The translations under genes were made by a program, and so were the position numbers. Shown piece after piece: positions 53,916 to 62,445 of a stretch of DNA of 64,000 nucleotides (positions within the stretch are counted from its first letter, which is position 1; each line of letters starts with the position of its first letter). The notes under the pieces are model-generated. The model searched no databases. It had not been told where the DNA came from and saw nothing but the letters and a program-made list of their open reading frames with translations. The stretch comes from Helicobacter macacae MIT 99-5501 (lineage in GTDB: Bacteria; Campylobacterota; Campylobacteria; Campylobacterales; Helicobacteraceae), in the NCBI RefSeq assembly GCF_000507845.1, contig NZ_KI669454.1, positions 310,001 through 374,000 of the forward strand, read 5' to 3'.

Positions 53916-55229
53916 TCAATCTAACTCGCGCTTTTTGGGGATAAGCACCACGCAGATTATCGCTACTGCCATTAGCACCCCAAAGTATACAAAAAACCCC
54001 TCCTCTATCCCGCTAGCCTTAAACTGCAATGCCACATAGTTGGCACTTCCACCAAATGCTGCTGCGCCAATGGTGTAGCTTATCCCCGTGCCAAGTGCCC
54101 TCACTTGCGGTGGGAACAAAGTCGTTTTAAATATCCCAGCTACCGCGCTATAAAATCCAAGCATAAAGCACATAAAGCCTACGATTGCAAACAAAATAAG
54201 CGGGTCGCTTACTCCCTTCATCAGCCAAAACAGCGGATACACGCCAAAAAAGGCAAACACGCAGAATATGAGAAGCGAGACTTTTAAGCCGATTTTATCA
54301 CTTAGTGCACCCATAAATGGCACGACAACAAATAGCACACAAAGCGCACCTAGCATAATGTTGTTTGCTATGTGCGCGTCTATGCCGTTGTTTATCATAT
54401 AGACTTTGGAATACACCGTGATGATATAATACGCAGGCGAGCACCCAGCGGTGATTCCAAGCACGAGGGCGACACTTTTCCACGATTTTCGCAACGCTTT
54501 GAAGCTACCTCTATCCTCGTATTTTTTTAGCTTCTCGCTAGAATCATCACTCATAAATGTCCTAACAAGTAGGCTTAGAAGTGCTAGCACACCACCACTA
54601 AAAAACAAAATCCGCCAGCCAAAATCCTGCATTTGGGATTCCTCCAAAAACAAAAACAAAAAGCTAATGCTAGCCACTGCTAAAAGTTGTCCGCCGATTA
54701 GGGTTAGGTATTGAAATGATGAGTAAAATCCCCTCTTGCCTTTGGGGGCGACTTCGCTAAGATAAGCTGCAGCTATGCCATACTCCCCACCCACGGCCAC
54801 ACCTTGCAAAAGTCTAGCTAGCAGAAGTAGCAAAATCGCCACATCACCGATAGTGTGTTTATCAGGCAAAAAGGCAATGCTAAAAGAGCCCAGTGCCATA
54901 AACACGATAGAAACTACCATAGAGCTTTTTCGCCCGACTTTATCGGCAATCGAGCCAAATATCACGCTCCCCACAGGCAGCATCAAAAATCCCGCTGCAA
55001 ACACGCCAAATACCGAGATTTGCTGAATGAGTGGCGAGGTGGCGTTTGAGAAATTGTGCGCGAAATACACCGCAGCAAAGCCATAAATGTAGAAGTCAAA
55101 CCACTCTACGAGATTGCCACTGCTTGCGGCGATAACGCTTGAGATTCGCTTAGAATCGCTTAAGTTTGCGTTTATCTCGTTTTTGTCGTGCTCGTGTTTG
55201 TGATGTTTGCTATTCTTTTTTGAGTGCAT
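53916..55229 (-). CDS. MHS-family MFS permease (KgtP-like)
   Basis: A 437-residue permease with twelve membrane helices. The metabolite:H+ symporter signature is present: SSGNLVEWFDFYIYGFAA, FGSIADKVGRKSS and LLQGVAVGGEYGIAAAYLSE. Such proteins import organic acids or betaines with protons. The first 25 residues are His/Lys-rich and could bind metal. It is a near-duplicate of the gene upstream, sharing long identical stretches. It is the last gene of the monooxygenase operon. Confidence 0.88.
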   Translation of the reverse strand: MHSKKNSKHHKHEHDKNEINANLSDSKRISSVIAASSGNLVEWFDFYIYGFAAVYFAHNFSNATSPLIQQISVFGVFAAGFLMLPVGSVIFGSIADKVGRKSSMVVSIVFMALGSFSIAFLPDKHTIGDVAILLLLLARLLQGVAVGGEYGIAAAYLSEVAPKGKRGFYSSFQYLTLIGGQLLAVASISFLFLFLEESQMQDFGWRILFFSGGVLALLSLLVRTFMSDDSSEKLKKYEDRGSFKALRKSWKSVALVLGITAGCSPAYYIITVYSKVYMINNGIDAHIANNIMLGALCVLFVVVPFMGALSDKIGLKVSLLIFCVFAFFGVYPLFWLMKGVSDPLILFAIVGFMCFMLGFYSAVAGIFKTTLFPPQVRALGTGISYTIGAAAFGGSANYVALQFKASGIEEGFFVYFGVLMAVAIICVVLIPKKRELD

Positions 55230-55333
55230 TACTGCTCCTTATTTAGATTTTTATAGATTCTTTTGCGTAGAATCATTTTAAGGTTTTAGGGCTATCTAGC
55301 TTAGCTTGTTGATTTTGGCACTGATTTAGGGGG

Positions 55334-56584
55334 CTAGTCTAGCTCACGCTTTTTGGGGATAAGTGCGACACATACAAGCGATATAAACGCAAACACCCCA
55401 AAATACACAAAAAATCCTTGCTCGATTCCGTGTGATTTGAACTGCAAAGCGACATAGTTCACACTTCCGCCAAAAATCCCCACACTTATCATCGCGCCTA
55501 GCCCTGCACCAAGTGCGCGGATATGTGGTGGGAAAAGCGCGGTTTTAGAAATGCCAGCCACTGCTGTGTAAAAGCTAAGCATAAAGCACATAAAGCTAGC
55601 TATGCCAAATAGCACCAAATAGTCTTTGGTGCTTCCAAGCAGCAAAAATAGCGGGTAGATTCCCACTATGCAAAATCCTAGATAAATGCTAAGCGAGGTT
55701 TTAAACCCGATTTTGTCGCTTATGTAGCCCACAAGCGGTATCGCCACGCATAGCACGCAAAGCGCGCCTAGCATAATGTTGTTTGCCACAAAAGCGTCTA
55801 TGCCGTTATTTATCATAAAGATTTTGGGATATACCGTTATGGTATAAAATCCTATCGTGCATCCAGCAGTAGTGCCAACTACTAGGGCTAAGCCTTTCCA
55901 CGATTTAAAAAGTGCGCTTAGGCTACCTCTATCGCTATATGTCCCCAAAACCTTGTGAGAATCATCGCGCATAAATCCACGAAAGATAAGGCTACCTAGT
56001 GCTAGCACGCCACCAGCTAAAAACAAAATCCGCCAGCCAAAATCTTGCATTTGGGATTCCTCCAAAAACAAAAACAAAAAGCTAATGCTAGCCACTGCTA
56101 GAAGCTGCCCACCGATTATGGTGGCGTATTGGAATGATGAGTAAAAACTGCGCTTGCCACTAGGGGCTATCTCGCTAAGATATGCTGCCACTATGCCAAA
56201 CTCCCCACCCACAGCTACGCCTTGAATAAGCCTAGCAAGCAGAAGCAATATGATAGCTGTGTCGCCTATGGAGGATTTATCGGGCAATAGCGCAATAGCA
56301 AATGAGCCAAATGCCATACACAAGATAGATACTATCATCGCTTTTTTGCGAGAATCTCTATCGGCTATGCGCCCAAAGATGATACTCCCCACAGGTAGCA
56401 TCAAAAACCCCGCCGCAAACACGCCAAAGACTTCGATTTGTGCTAGCAAGGGCGAGGTGGCGTTTGAGAAATTGTGCGCGAAATACACCGCAGCAAAGCC
56501 ATAAATGTAGAAATCAAACCATTCAATGAGATTTCCACTGCTTGCTGCTACTATGCTTGGGATATGGATAGATTTTGTTTGCAT
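55334..56584 (-). CDS. MHS-family MFS permease, paralogue
   Basis: A 416-residue MHS permease very similar to its downstream neighbour: FDFYIYGFAAVYFAHNFSN, FGRIADRDSRKKA, LIQGVAVGGEFGIVAAYLSE and an identical LAVASISFLFLFLEESQMQ. The two form a tandem duplication. The substrate is unknown; the adjacent flavin monooxygenases suggest an organosulfur or N-containing carboxylate. It lies 75 bases after the SfnG-like gene. Confidence 0.88.
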   Translation of the reverse strand: MQTKSIHIPSIVAASSGNLIEWFDFYIYGFAAVYFAHNFSNATSPLLAQIEVFGVFAAGFLMLPVGSIIFGRIADRDSRKKAMIVSILCMAFGSFAIALLPDKSSIGDTAIILLLLARLIQGVAVGGEFGIVAAYLSEIAPSGKRSFYSSFQYATIIGGQLLAVASISFLFLFLEESQMQDFGWRILFLAGGVLALGSLIFRGFMRDDSHKVLGTYSDRGSLSALFKSWKGLALVVGTTAGCTIGFYTITVYPKIFMINNGIDAFVANNIMLGALCVLCVAIPLVGYISDKIGFKTSLSIYLGFCIVGIYPLFLLLGSTKDYLVLFGIASFMCFMLSFYTAVAGISKTALFPPHIRALGAGLGAMISVGIFGGSVNYVALQFKSHGIEQGFFVYFGVFAFISLVCVALIPKKRELD

Positions 56585-56659
56585 TGTGATTCCTTAAATG
56601 ACACGATGAATAAATGCAAACTTTTCCAAAATCCATAAGACTAAATGCGTAAAACTCAA

Positions 56660-57685
56660 CTAAACCAAAGGAAACACTTTTTTGGCAATCATTTCTAGCT
56701 CTTCTCTCACATTAGCACATTGCACGATTAGGAGGTTTAGCCCTGCTTTGTGGTATTCGCGGATTTTCTCTGCTACTTGCTCGGGCGTGCCGATGAGATT
56801 GGAGCGAAGTCCGCGATTTGATACGCTGTATTCTTGCTTGGTGATTTCTAAGTCAAGCTGTGAATTGCCCGTAAAATCGCTATATGAGCTTGCATAATCC
56901 TCATAATTTTTGATTGTGGTTATGCGCTTTAGCTCATCTTGGGCTTCTTTCTCTGTGTCGCGCACGATGATATAAGTCGCCATTCCAAACGCGCTAAAAG
57001 GTGGTTTGCCAGCCTTTGCTCTGCGCTCTTTCATATCGTTGATTTTTTCCCACACTTCTTCTACCGTGCCCCCGTGCATTAGATACCTATCGGCAAATTG
57101 TGCTATGGTAGCTCGCCCTACATCGCTCTCTCCTCCCGCATACACAAGTGGCATTTTGGTAGGTTTTGGCTCGTTGTATGAGTTTTCAAAGTTGTAATAC
57201 TTGCCTTTGTGTGTGAAAGGTGTCTCACTCCAAAATCCGCGCAAAACATCGGTGTATTCTTTGACAAGAGCATATCTGTCATCGTGCCCATCGAAGTTTA
57301 TGCCATACTGCCTTGCTTCCTCTTCCCACCACGCACTTACCATATTTACACTGAAGCGATTCCCGCTTATTTGTGCGATAGTGGCGATTTGCTTAGCGGT
57401 TAGTGCGACTTGGTGGTATTGTGGGCGAAGTGCTGCTAGGACTTCGATTTTTTTGGTTATAGCAGCTAGCCCATTTGCTATCGCCCACGCATCAAGCACA
57501 GGGGCTTTTTCGCCTTTTATGTCATTTAGGTAGAGTTCAGGCACGAGCGTTAGCACATAGCCTAGCTCCTCTGCGTTTAGTGCCAAGTCTTTTATGTATT
57601 CCCAACTGCACTTTGTAGTGTCATCATCGACATTTCGTAGCCAGCTTCCCCATACAGGTGTCCAATATCCAAACTTCATTTTCAT
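56660..57685 (-). CDS. SfnG-like flavin-dependent monooxygenase
   Basis: A 341-residue bacterial luciferase-like enzyme. MKFGYWTPVWGSWLRNV, SVNMVSAWWEEEA and YAGGESDVGRATI fit the dimethylsulfone monooxygenase SfnG branch, which uses FMNH2 and oxygen to release methanesulfinate. Alkanesulfonate monooxygenase SsuD is a close relative, so the substrate should be regarded as an organosulfur compound at best. ATG has AAGGAG five bases upstream. Confidence 0.8.
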   Translation of the reverse strand: MKMKFGYWTPVWGSWLRNVDDDTTKCSWEYIKDLALNAEELGYVLTLVPELYLNDIKGEKAPVLDAWAIANGLAAITKKIEVLAALRPQYHQVALTAKQIATIAQISGNRFSVNMVSAWWEEEARQYGINFDGHDDRYALVKEYTDVLRGFWSETPFTHKGKYYNFENSYNEPKPTKMPLVYAGGESDVGRATIAQFADRYLMHGGTVEEVWEKINDMKERRAKAGKPPFSAFGMATYIIVRDTEKEAQDELKRITTIKNYEDYASSYSDFTGNSQLDLEITKQEYSVSNRGLRSNLIGTPEQVAEKIREYHKAGLNLLIVQCANVREELEMIAKKVFPLV

Positions 57686-57737
57686 TTTGTCTCCTTTTTT
57701 TGGTTTTTGTGTTTTTAGATTTTGCTTTTTGCGAGAT

Positions 57738-58775
57738 TTAAGCTGTTTGCTTAGAGCTGATTTTTTGTAGTTGCTCGCTCAAAAATTCTACGATTCTATC
57801 GCTTGCAGCTTGTTTGCCCTGCGCTCTAAGCGTTTCCTCTACGGCTTTATTGTAGTTGGTGTTGGTATTTATGTCATACACCACTACTTCGCCCTCGCCT
57901 CTCTCATTTTCTTGTGTTTCTATGAATTCCACACCTGCGACTTCGATTTTGTGTAGCTTTAGGAACTCTTCTAGCTGCTTTACAAGTGGCGTATCCTCGC
58001 TAATGTCTTTGCGCAGGCTAAATTTGCTCGCACCACCACCGCTTATATCACACGCTGCGCCTGCTAGCTCTGGGACAACCTCGCTTGTGGATTTTGCGTC
58101 CTCTATCGCACACGCATCAGCTGGGCATAGCTTAAACGCTCCTCCACTTGTATCTACGCGTACTGCATAGTGAAATCTACCACCGATAAACTCAAGCCTA
58201 GTGATAAATAGCTCCTTAGAGCGGACATACTCTTGCAGTAGCGTAACGCCATCGATTGGTGCTTCAAACTCGCTAGATTGAACATAGTCGGCAAACTCCT
58301 CATAGCTATCAAATCGCCGAACTCCTAGCCCTTTGCCACCTTGATTGTGCTTGGTGATAAAGGGGGCTTTTAGGCTCTTGGCTTGCTCTAGCAAAGTAGC
58401 TTTGCCAAATACAGCTATGGTCTTTGGCGTGCGAAATCCTGCTTGAGATAGTGAGAGGTATTGTCGCACTTTGCTTACTTCTAGCTCTAGCACGGAGCTA
58501 GGGTTTATCACACGGCGATTGTGAGACTCTAGCCACGAAAGAATAGAGCGTCCGTATTCTTTAGAAAAAGCATTATCACGCGTATGGCTTGAAGCACTAA
58601 TCCTACTCCAAAACACACCTTGTGGTGGCTCTCTATCTATATCTATGCTTCCTTGTGTGAGGATAATCTCGCCAAAGTCTACCCCTGCACGATTAAAAGC
58701 CTCTCTAAATGGCGGAATCCACTCGGGATTTTCGTGCAAGATATAAATCCCTTTTTGTAAGTCATTATATGACAT
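57738..58775 (-). CDS. ATP-grasp ligase (RimK-like)
   Basis: A 345-residue ATP-grasp enzyme. ITKHNQGGKGLGVRRFD forms the ATP-binding loop, LLQEYV contributes to the nucleotide site, and VVYDINTNTNYNKA holds the metal-binding residues. Members link an amino acid to a carboxylate, as in alpha-L-glutamate ligases. Its coding region overlaps the preceding monooxygenase gene by 11 bases, and its ribosome site AAGGAGG lies inside that gene, so the two are tightly coupled. The substrate is unknown. Confidence 0.78.
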   Translation of the reverse strand: MSYNDLQKGIYILHENPEWIPPFREAFNRAGVDFGEIILTQGSIDIDREPPQGVFWSRISASSHTRDNAFSKEYGRSILSWLESHNRRVINPSSVLELEVSKVRQYLSLSQAGFRTPKTIAVFGKATLLEQAKSLKAPFITKHNQGGKGLGVRRFDSYEEFADYVQSSEFEAPIDGVTLLQEYVRSKELFITRLEFIGGRFHYAVRVDTSGGAFKLCPADACAIEDAKSTSEVVPELAGAACDISGGGASKFSLRKDISEDTPLVKQLEEFLKLHKIEVAGVEFIETQENERGEGEVVVYDINTNTNYNKAVEETLRAQGKQAASDRIVEFLSEQLQKISSKQTA

Positions 58776-60216
58776 AATCTACCTCCTTTTTTGCCTTACT
58801 TCTACCTGTGCCCGTGTAGTCATCTATGCTAGATTTTGGTCCTCCTACGCGGTATTGCGAAGCGATATGACTAGAATCTAGTCTATCTCCCTTGCCAAAA
58901 AGCTTGTGCCTTAGACTTCCTTGAGTGTATTCTTGCTTGTATGCACCTCTTTTTTGTAGCTCGGGCACGACAAATTCTACTACATCTTGGATAGTTCCGG
59001 GGGTAGTGGCATAGGCGAGATTGAATCCATCTGCATCGCTATAAGCGATAAATTCTTGCAAAATATCAGCGACTTTTTGTGGGCTACCGATGATTTTTGG
59101 TCCTTGGCAGCCTATGCCTGTTAGCTTGATTAAATCACGCAAAGTCCAAGTTTTGCCCTCATCTGTGGTGGAGTTTGAGAGAGCTTCGACTTGAGCGACT
59201 ATGGCATTTGATTTGATATTGCTTAGTGGGTCATCTAGCTCATACCTACTCAAATCCACTCCTAGCCAACCAGAATTGATTACCAAAGAGCCCTCTGTGC
59301 TTGCGTATTTTAGCAAGTCTTTGTATTTAGCTTGGGCTAACTCTTCGGTTTTGTCTGTGATTACGGTTGCTAGTAGGTAGATTTTGGCACTATATGGGTC
59401 GCGTCCTGCTTGGATAAGCGCGTCTCGCACTTGCTTAACGGCGATTTTTGCGTATTCTTTTGTCGGTGGCGCGATAAATATACCCTCTGCGTGCGTGGCT
59501 GCAAACTTGCGTCCTCTAGGGGAGTTGCCCGCTTGGAATAGCACAGGTGTGCGCTGAATGCTAGGCTCACAGATATGAATACCCGGGACATTGAAATATT
59601 TGCCGTGATGTCCTATGTGGTGGATTTTGCTAGGATTGGCAAAATCGCCCGTCTCTCTATCTAAAATCACCGCATCATCTTCCCAGCTTCCCTCTAGTAG
59701 CTTATAAATCACTTCCATATACTCATCAGCTACTTCATATCGCTCATCGTGAGGTAGCTCGCTCTCTCCCATATTTTTGTTTGCACTTGGGAGGTAGCCT
59801 GTTACGATATTCCAGCCTACGCGTCCTTTTGTGAGGTGGTCTAGTGTGCTAAGCCTCCTAGCAAAAGGAAATGGATGCTCAAAAGGCACACCAGAAGTGA
59901 TGCCAAAGCCTATATGCTTGGTAGCTGCTGCACTTACTGCGGCTAGCTGCACAGGGTCATTTACAGGCACTTGCAGAGCCGTTTTTAGCGCACCAAAATC
60001 ATTGCCACCATAGATGTCATACACACCGATAACATCAGCGATAAACACCGCGTCAAAGAGCCCTTTTTCGGCGTTTTGAGCGATAGTCTGCCAATACTCT
60101 ATATCTTTGTAGCGTAGGGCTTGGTCGTTTGGATACCGCCAAAGCCCGGGGCTAAGATGAGAGATACAATTCATTTCAAACGCATTGAAACTGATTTGTT
60201 TGGGTGTCTTACTCAT
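58765..60216 (-). CDS. NtaA/SnaA/DszA-family flavin monooxygenase
   Basis: A 483-residue luciferase-like oxidoreductase. Typical elements are FNAFEMNCISHLSPGLWRYP, FDAVFIADVIGVYDIYG, RVGWNIVTGYLPSANKNMG, and TPVLFQAGNSPRGR with the FMN loop. The family oxidises nitrilotriacetate, dibenzothiophene sulfone and related compounds with FMNH2 from a partner reductase, which is not found here. The start is the ATG at 60216, after AAGGAG by six bases. It is the first gene of the five-gene operon. Confidence 0.85.
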   Translation of the reverse strand: MSKTPKQISFNAFEMNCISHLSPGLWRYPNDQALRYKDIEYWQTIAQNAEKGLFDAVFIADVIGVYDIYGGNDFGALKTALQVPVNDPVQLAAVSAAATKHIGFGITSGVPFEHPFPFARRLSTLDHLTKGRVGWNIVTGYLPSANKNMGESELPHDERYEVADEYMEVIYKLLEGSWEDDAVILDRETGDFANPSKIHHIGHHGKYFNVPGIHICEPSIQRTPVLFQAGNSPRGRKFAATHAEGIFIAPPTKEYAKIAVKQVRDALIQAGRDPYSAKIYLLATVITDKTEELAQAKYKDLLKYASTEGSLVINSGWLGVDLSRYELDDPLSNIKSNAIVAQVEALSNSTTDEGKTWTLRDLIKLTGIGCQGPKIIGSPQKVADILQEFIAYSDADGFNLAYATTPGTIQDVVEFVVPELQKRGAYKQEYTQGSLRHKLFGKGDRLDSSHIASQYRVGGPKSSIDDYTGTGRSKAKKEVDYVI

Positions 60217-60323
60217 TGTTGCTCCTTTTAGATTTTGCCAAATGTGATTTTGGCATCGTTTGGTTTTTGGTTTTGTCAGGTTTTGGCAAAACCTAGAAGC
60301 GCATTCTATCGTAAAAAATGTAA

Positions 60324-60340
60324 AAACACAATATGTGTTT
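60324..60340. promoter_or_regulatory. Palindromic operator candidate, copy 1
   Basis: AAACACA-ATA-TGTGTTT: 7-bp arms around a 3-base centre. It starts 108 bases upstream of the monooxygenase operon ATG. Confidence 0.6.
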
Positions 60341-60375
60341 GCAAAAAAATAGCAAAATTTTTGATTTTTTGTAAA

Positions 60376-60392
60376 AAACACAATATGTGTTT
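60376..60392. promoter_or_regulatory. Palindromic operator candidate, copy 2
   Basis: Identical to copy 1 and exactly 52 bases away, about five helical turns, so both sites face the same side of the DNA. Confidence 0.6.
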
Positions 60393-60565
60393 GTGATTTT
60401 GCAGATTTTGGAGAGATTTGGACTTTATCAAATAAAAAAGTCTAAATAATAAAAATTATCCACTTATTATTTCTTTTTAGGTAGCATTTGCGCTTCAAAT
60501 CTTAAGCAAATCTAAATTTGCGCAAAAGATTTGCAAAACAACTTACAACAACTAAAGGAGAACAA

Positions 60566-61624
60566 ATGGCAACAATACTAGCAGGACAAATGCTAAAAAA
60601 AGGTTTTATGATGTTTGGTGTGATTGTGGCGAGTGCGCTTATGTGCTCTAGCTTTGCAAGTGATTTGCAAAAGCAGGCAAAAGACTTAGGATTAGCACCA
60701 CTACCCAAAAACCAAAAAGAAGTAGATGCTATCTTGCAACAAAATGGCATAAAATCTAGCCCATTTAGCAAAGCAAAAGCAGAGCTAGGCAAAAAGCTAT
60801 ATTTCGAGCCACGACTAAGCAAAAGCGGGCTTATCTCGTGCAACACCTGCCACAATCTAGGCACAGCAGGGATAGACGGCGTAGAAGCAGCGATAGGACA
60901 CAAATGGAGCTCAAATCCTCATCATCTAAATTCCCCCACCGTGTATAACTCCGTGCTAAATGCCACGCAGTTTTGGGATGGGAGGGCAAAAGACCTAAAA
61001 GAGCAAGCAAAAGGACCTATCCAAGACAATGCAGAAATGGCACTTCCCCAAAAGCTAGCCGTTCAAAAAATCGCTTCCATAGATGAATATGTCAATGAGT
61101 TTAAAAAAATCTATGCCGATGGCGTAACATTTGATAATATCGCTGATGCGATTGCAAACTTTGAGCGAACTTTGCTTACGCCATCTCGTTTTGATGAGTT
61201 TTTGCGCGGCAAAAGCAGTGCGCTAAATGCGCAAGAAAAAGAGGGCTTAAAGCTGTTTATGGATTTGGGCTGTGCTTCTTGCCACAATGGAGTAAATCTA
61301 GGTGGCTCTATGCAGGCTTTTGAAGTGGTAGAAAAGTATAAACACCGCTTAGTTGGGGATTTTAGGGGCGATAAAGACGGGCTAGTAAAAGCTCCTACTT
61401 TGCGAAATGTAGAGCAGACTGCGCCGTATTTCCACAATGGTGCGATTTGGAGTTTGCAAGAAGCGATAAAAGAGATGGGCAAAATCCAGCTTGGCGTGTC
61501 AATAGATGATAAGCAAGCCAAAGATATAGAAGCGTTTTTGCGCACTCTTACGGGCAAAAAACCTGTGATAATCTACCCACAACTACCCGATTCTACACCA
61601 AAGACACCCAAACCACAAGTGTAG
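60566..61624 (+). CDS. Di-haem cytochrome c peroxidase
   Basis: A 352-residue periplasmic enzyme that reduces hydrogen peroxide with electrons from cytochrome c. The signal peptide (VIVASALMCSSFAS) is followed by two haem-binding motifs, CNTCH (92-96) and CASCH (236-240), and KAPTLRNVEQTAPYFHNG near the C-terminus. ATG at 60566 follows AAAGGAG. It diverges from the monooxygenase operon and may share its operator sites, which would link peroxide defence to that pathway. Confidence 0.93.
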   Translation: MATILAGQMLKKGFMMFGVIVASALMCSSFASDLQKQAKDLGLAPLPKNQKEVDAILQQNGIKSSPFSKAKAELGKKLYFEPRLSKSGLISCNTCHNLGTAGIDGVEAAIGHKWSSNPHHLNSPTVYNSVLNATQFWDGRAKDLKEQAKGPIQDNAEMALPQKLAVQKIASIDEYVNEFKKIYADGVTFDNIADAIANFERTLLTPSRFDEFLRGKSSALNAQEKEGLKLFMDLGCASCHNGVNLGGSMQAFEVVEKYKHRLVGDFRGDKDGLVKAPTLRNVEQTAPYFHNGAIWSLQEAIKEMGKIQLGVSIDDKQAKDIEAFLRTLTGKKPVIIYPQLPDSTPKTPKPQV

Positions 61625-61954
61625 ATAGATTTCATTTTGTTTCATAGCCTTACTCACGCCTTGCCTTGCATAAAATTTACATAAAGATTTTGTGTGAATG
61701 CAAGGCGGGCGCGTATCGTGGTGTCGATTTTTGCGCAAAACCTCTAGCAAAATCAACAAGACTTGCAATTTTGCATAATCTCGCAAAATCTAACTTATCT
61801 AACTTGCCCAGCCTCCCAAACTTCTTTTATAAAACTTCATAGCAATCTTTTTAAGTCTTTTTTCATAACTCCCTTTTCTTAGTTTTTGGCATTGTTTTGA
61901 TATAATGCGCTTTTTTATTTTGGCTAAATGCTAAACCAAATACGGAGAGTCCAA
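61625..61954. other. Intergenic stretch after the peroxidase gene
   Basis: About 330 bases. It contains an inverted repeat (GCCTTGCAT at 61665-61673, ATGCAAGGC at 61700-61708) without a T-run and, near the end, the promoter of the yqeY gene. Confidence 0.45.
61901..61906 (+). promoter_or_regulatory. -10 box for the YqeY gene
   Basis: TTTTGA directly followed by TATAAT, 49 bases before the ATG. Confidence 0.6.
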
Positions 61955-62392
61955 ATGCAAAATCTAAAAGAGAAACTAAACAATGACTTAAAAGAAGCAA
62001 TGAAGTCAGGGGATACATTTTTGCGTGATACTTTGCGACTGCTAAATGCAGACATAAAGCGCGTAGAAGTAGACACTAGGGCAAGCCTAGATGATAGTGC
62101 GATTAGCGACATAATAAAAAAAGCTGCCAAACAGCGACAAGACGCCATAGATGCTTACAAAAAAGGCGGGCGAGATGACTTGCTAGCAAAGGAGCAAAAA
62201 GAGCTAGACATCATCACTTCTTATTTGCCTGCACAGCTTAGCGATAGTGAGCTACAATCCAAGCTAGAATCCATAATCAAAGAAGTGGGTGCAACTAGCC
62301 CAAAAGATATGGGCAAAGTAATGGCTAGTGCAAAATCCCTAAACGCCGATGGGCGTAGAATCTCACAAATGGTAAAGACACTTTTGGGCTAG
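61955..62392 (+). CDS. GatB/YqeY domain protein
   Basis: A 145-residue protein with the free-standing YqeY fold, related to the tail of GatB (MKSGDTFLRDTLRLLNADIK, KQRQDAIDAYKKGGRDDLLAKEQKE, SYLPAQLSD). It is thought to assist amidated tRNA or to act as a stand-alone tRNA-binding protein. The ATG at 61955 follows GGAG by seven bases; an upstream start is unnecessary. Confidence 0.9.
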   Translation: MQNLKEKLNNDLKEAMKSGDTFLRDTLRLLNADIKRVEVDTRASLDDSAISDIIKKAAKQRQDAIDAYKKGGRDDLLAKEQKELDIITSYLPAQLSDSELQSKLESIIKEVGATSPKDMGKVMASAKSLNADGRRISQMVKTLLG

Positions 62393-62445
62393 ATTTAAGG
62401 TAAATTTAGCTAGCAATTTTTAAGCAAAATCTACATATAGCCTAA

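Larger units (their letters stand above)
60217..60565. other. Divergent regulatory region of the monooxygenase operon and ccp
   Basis: About 350 bases, with two copies of a 17-base palindrome (60324-60340 and 60376-60392) and AT-rich flanks. Confidence 0.65.

Noticed and set aside
53916..56584. Assembly duplication of the permease gene
   Set aside because: The two copies differ at many positions outside the conserved patches and have different N-termini.
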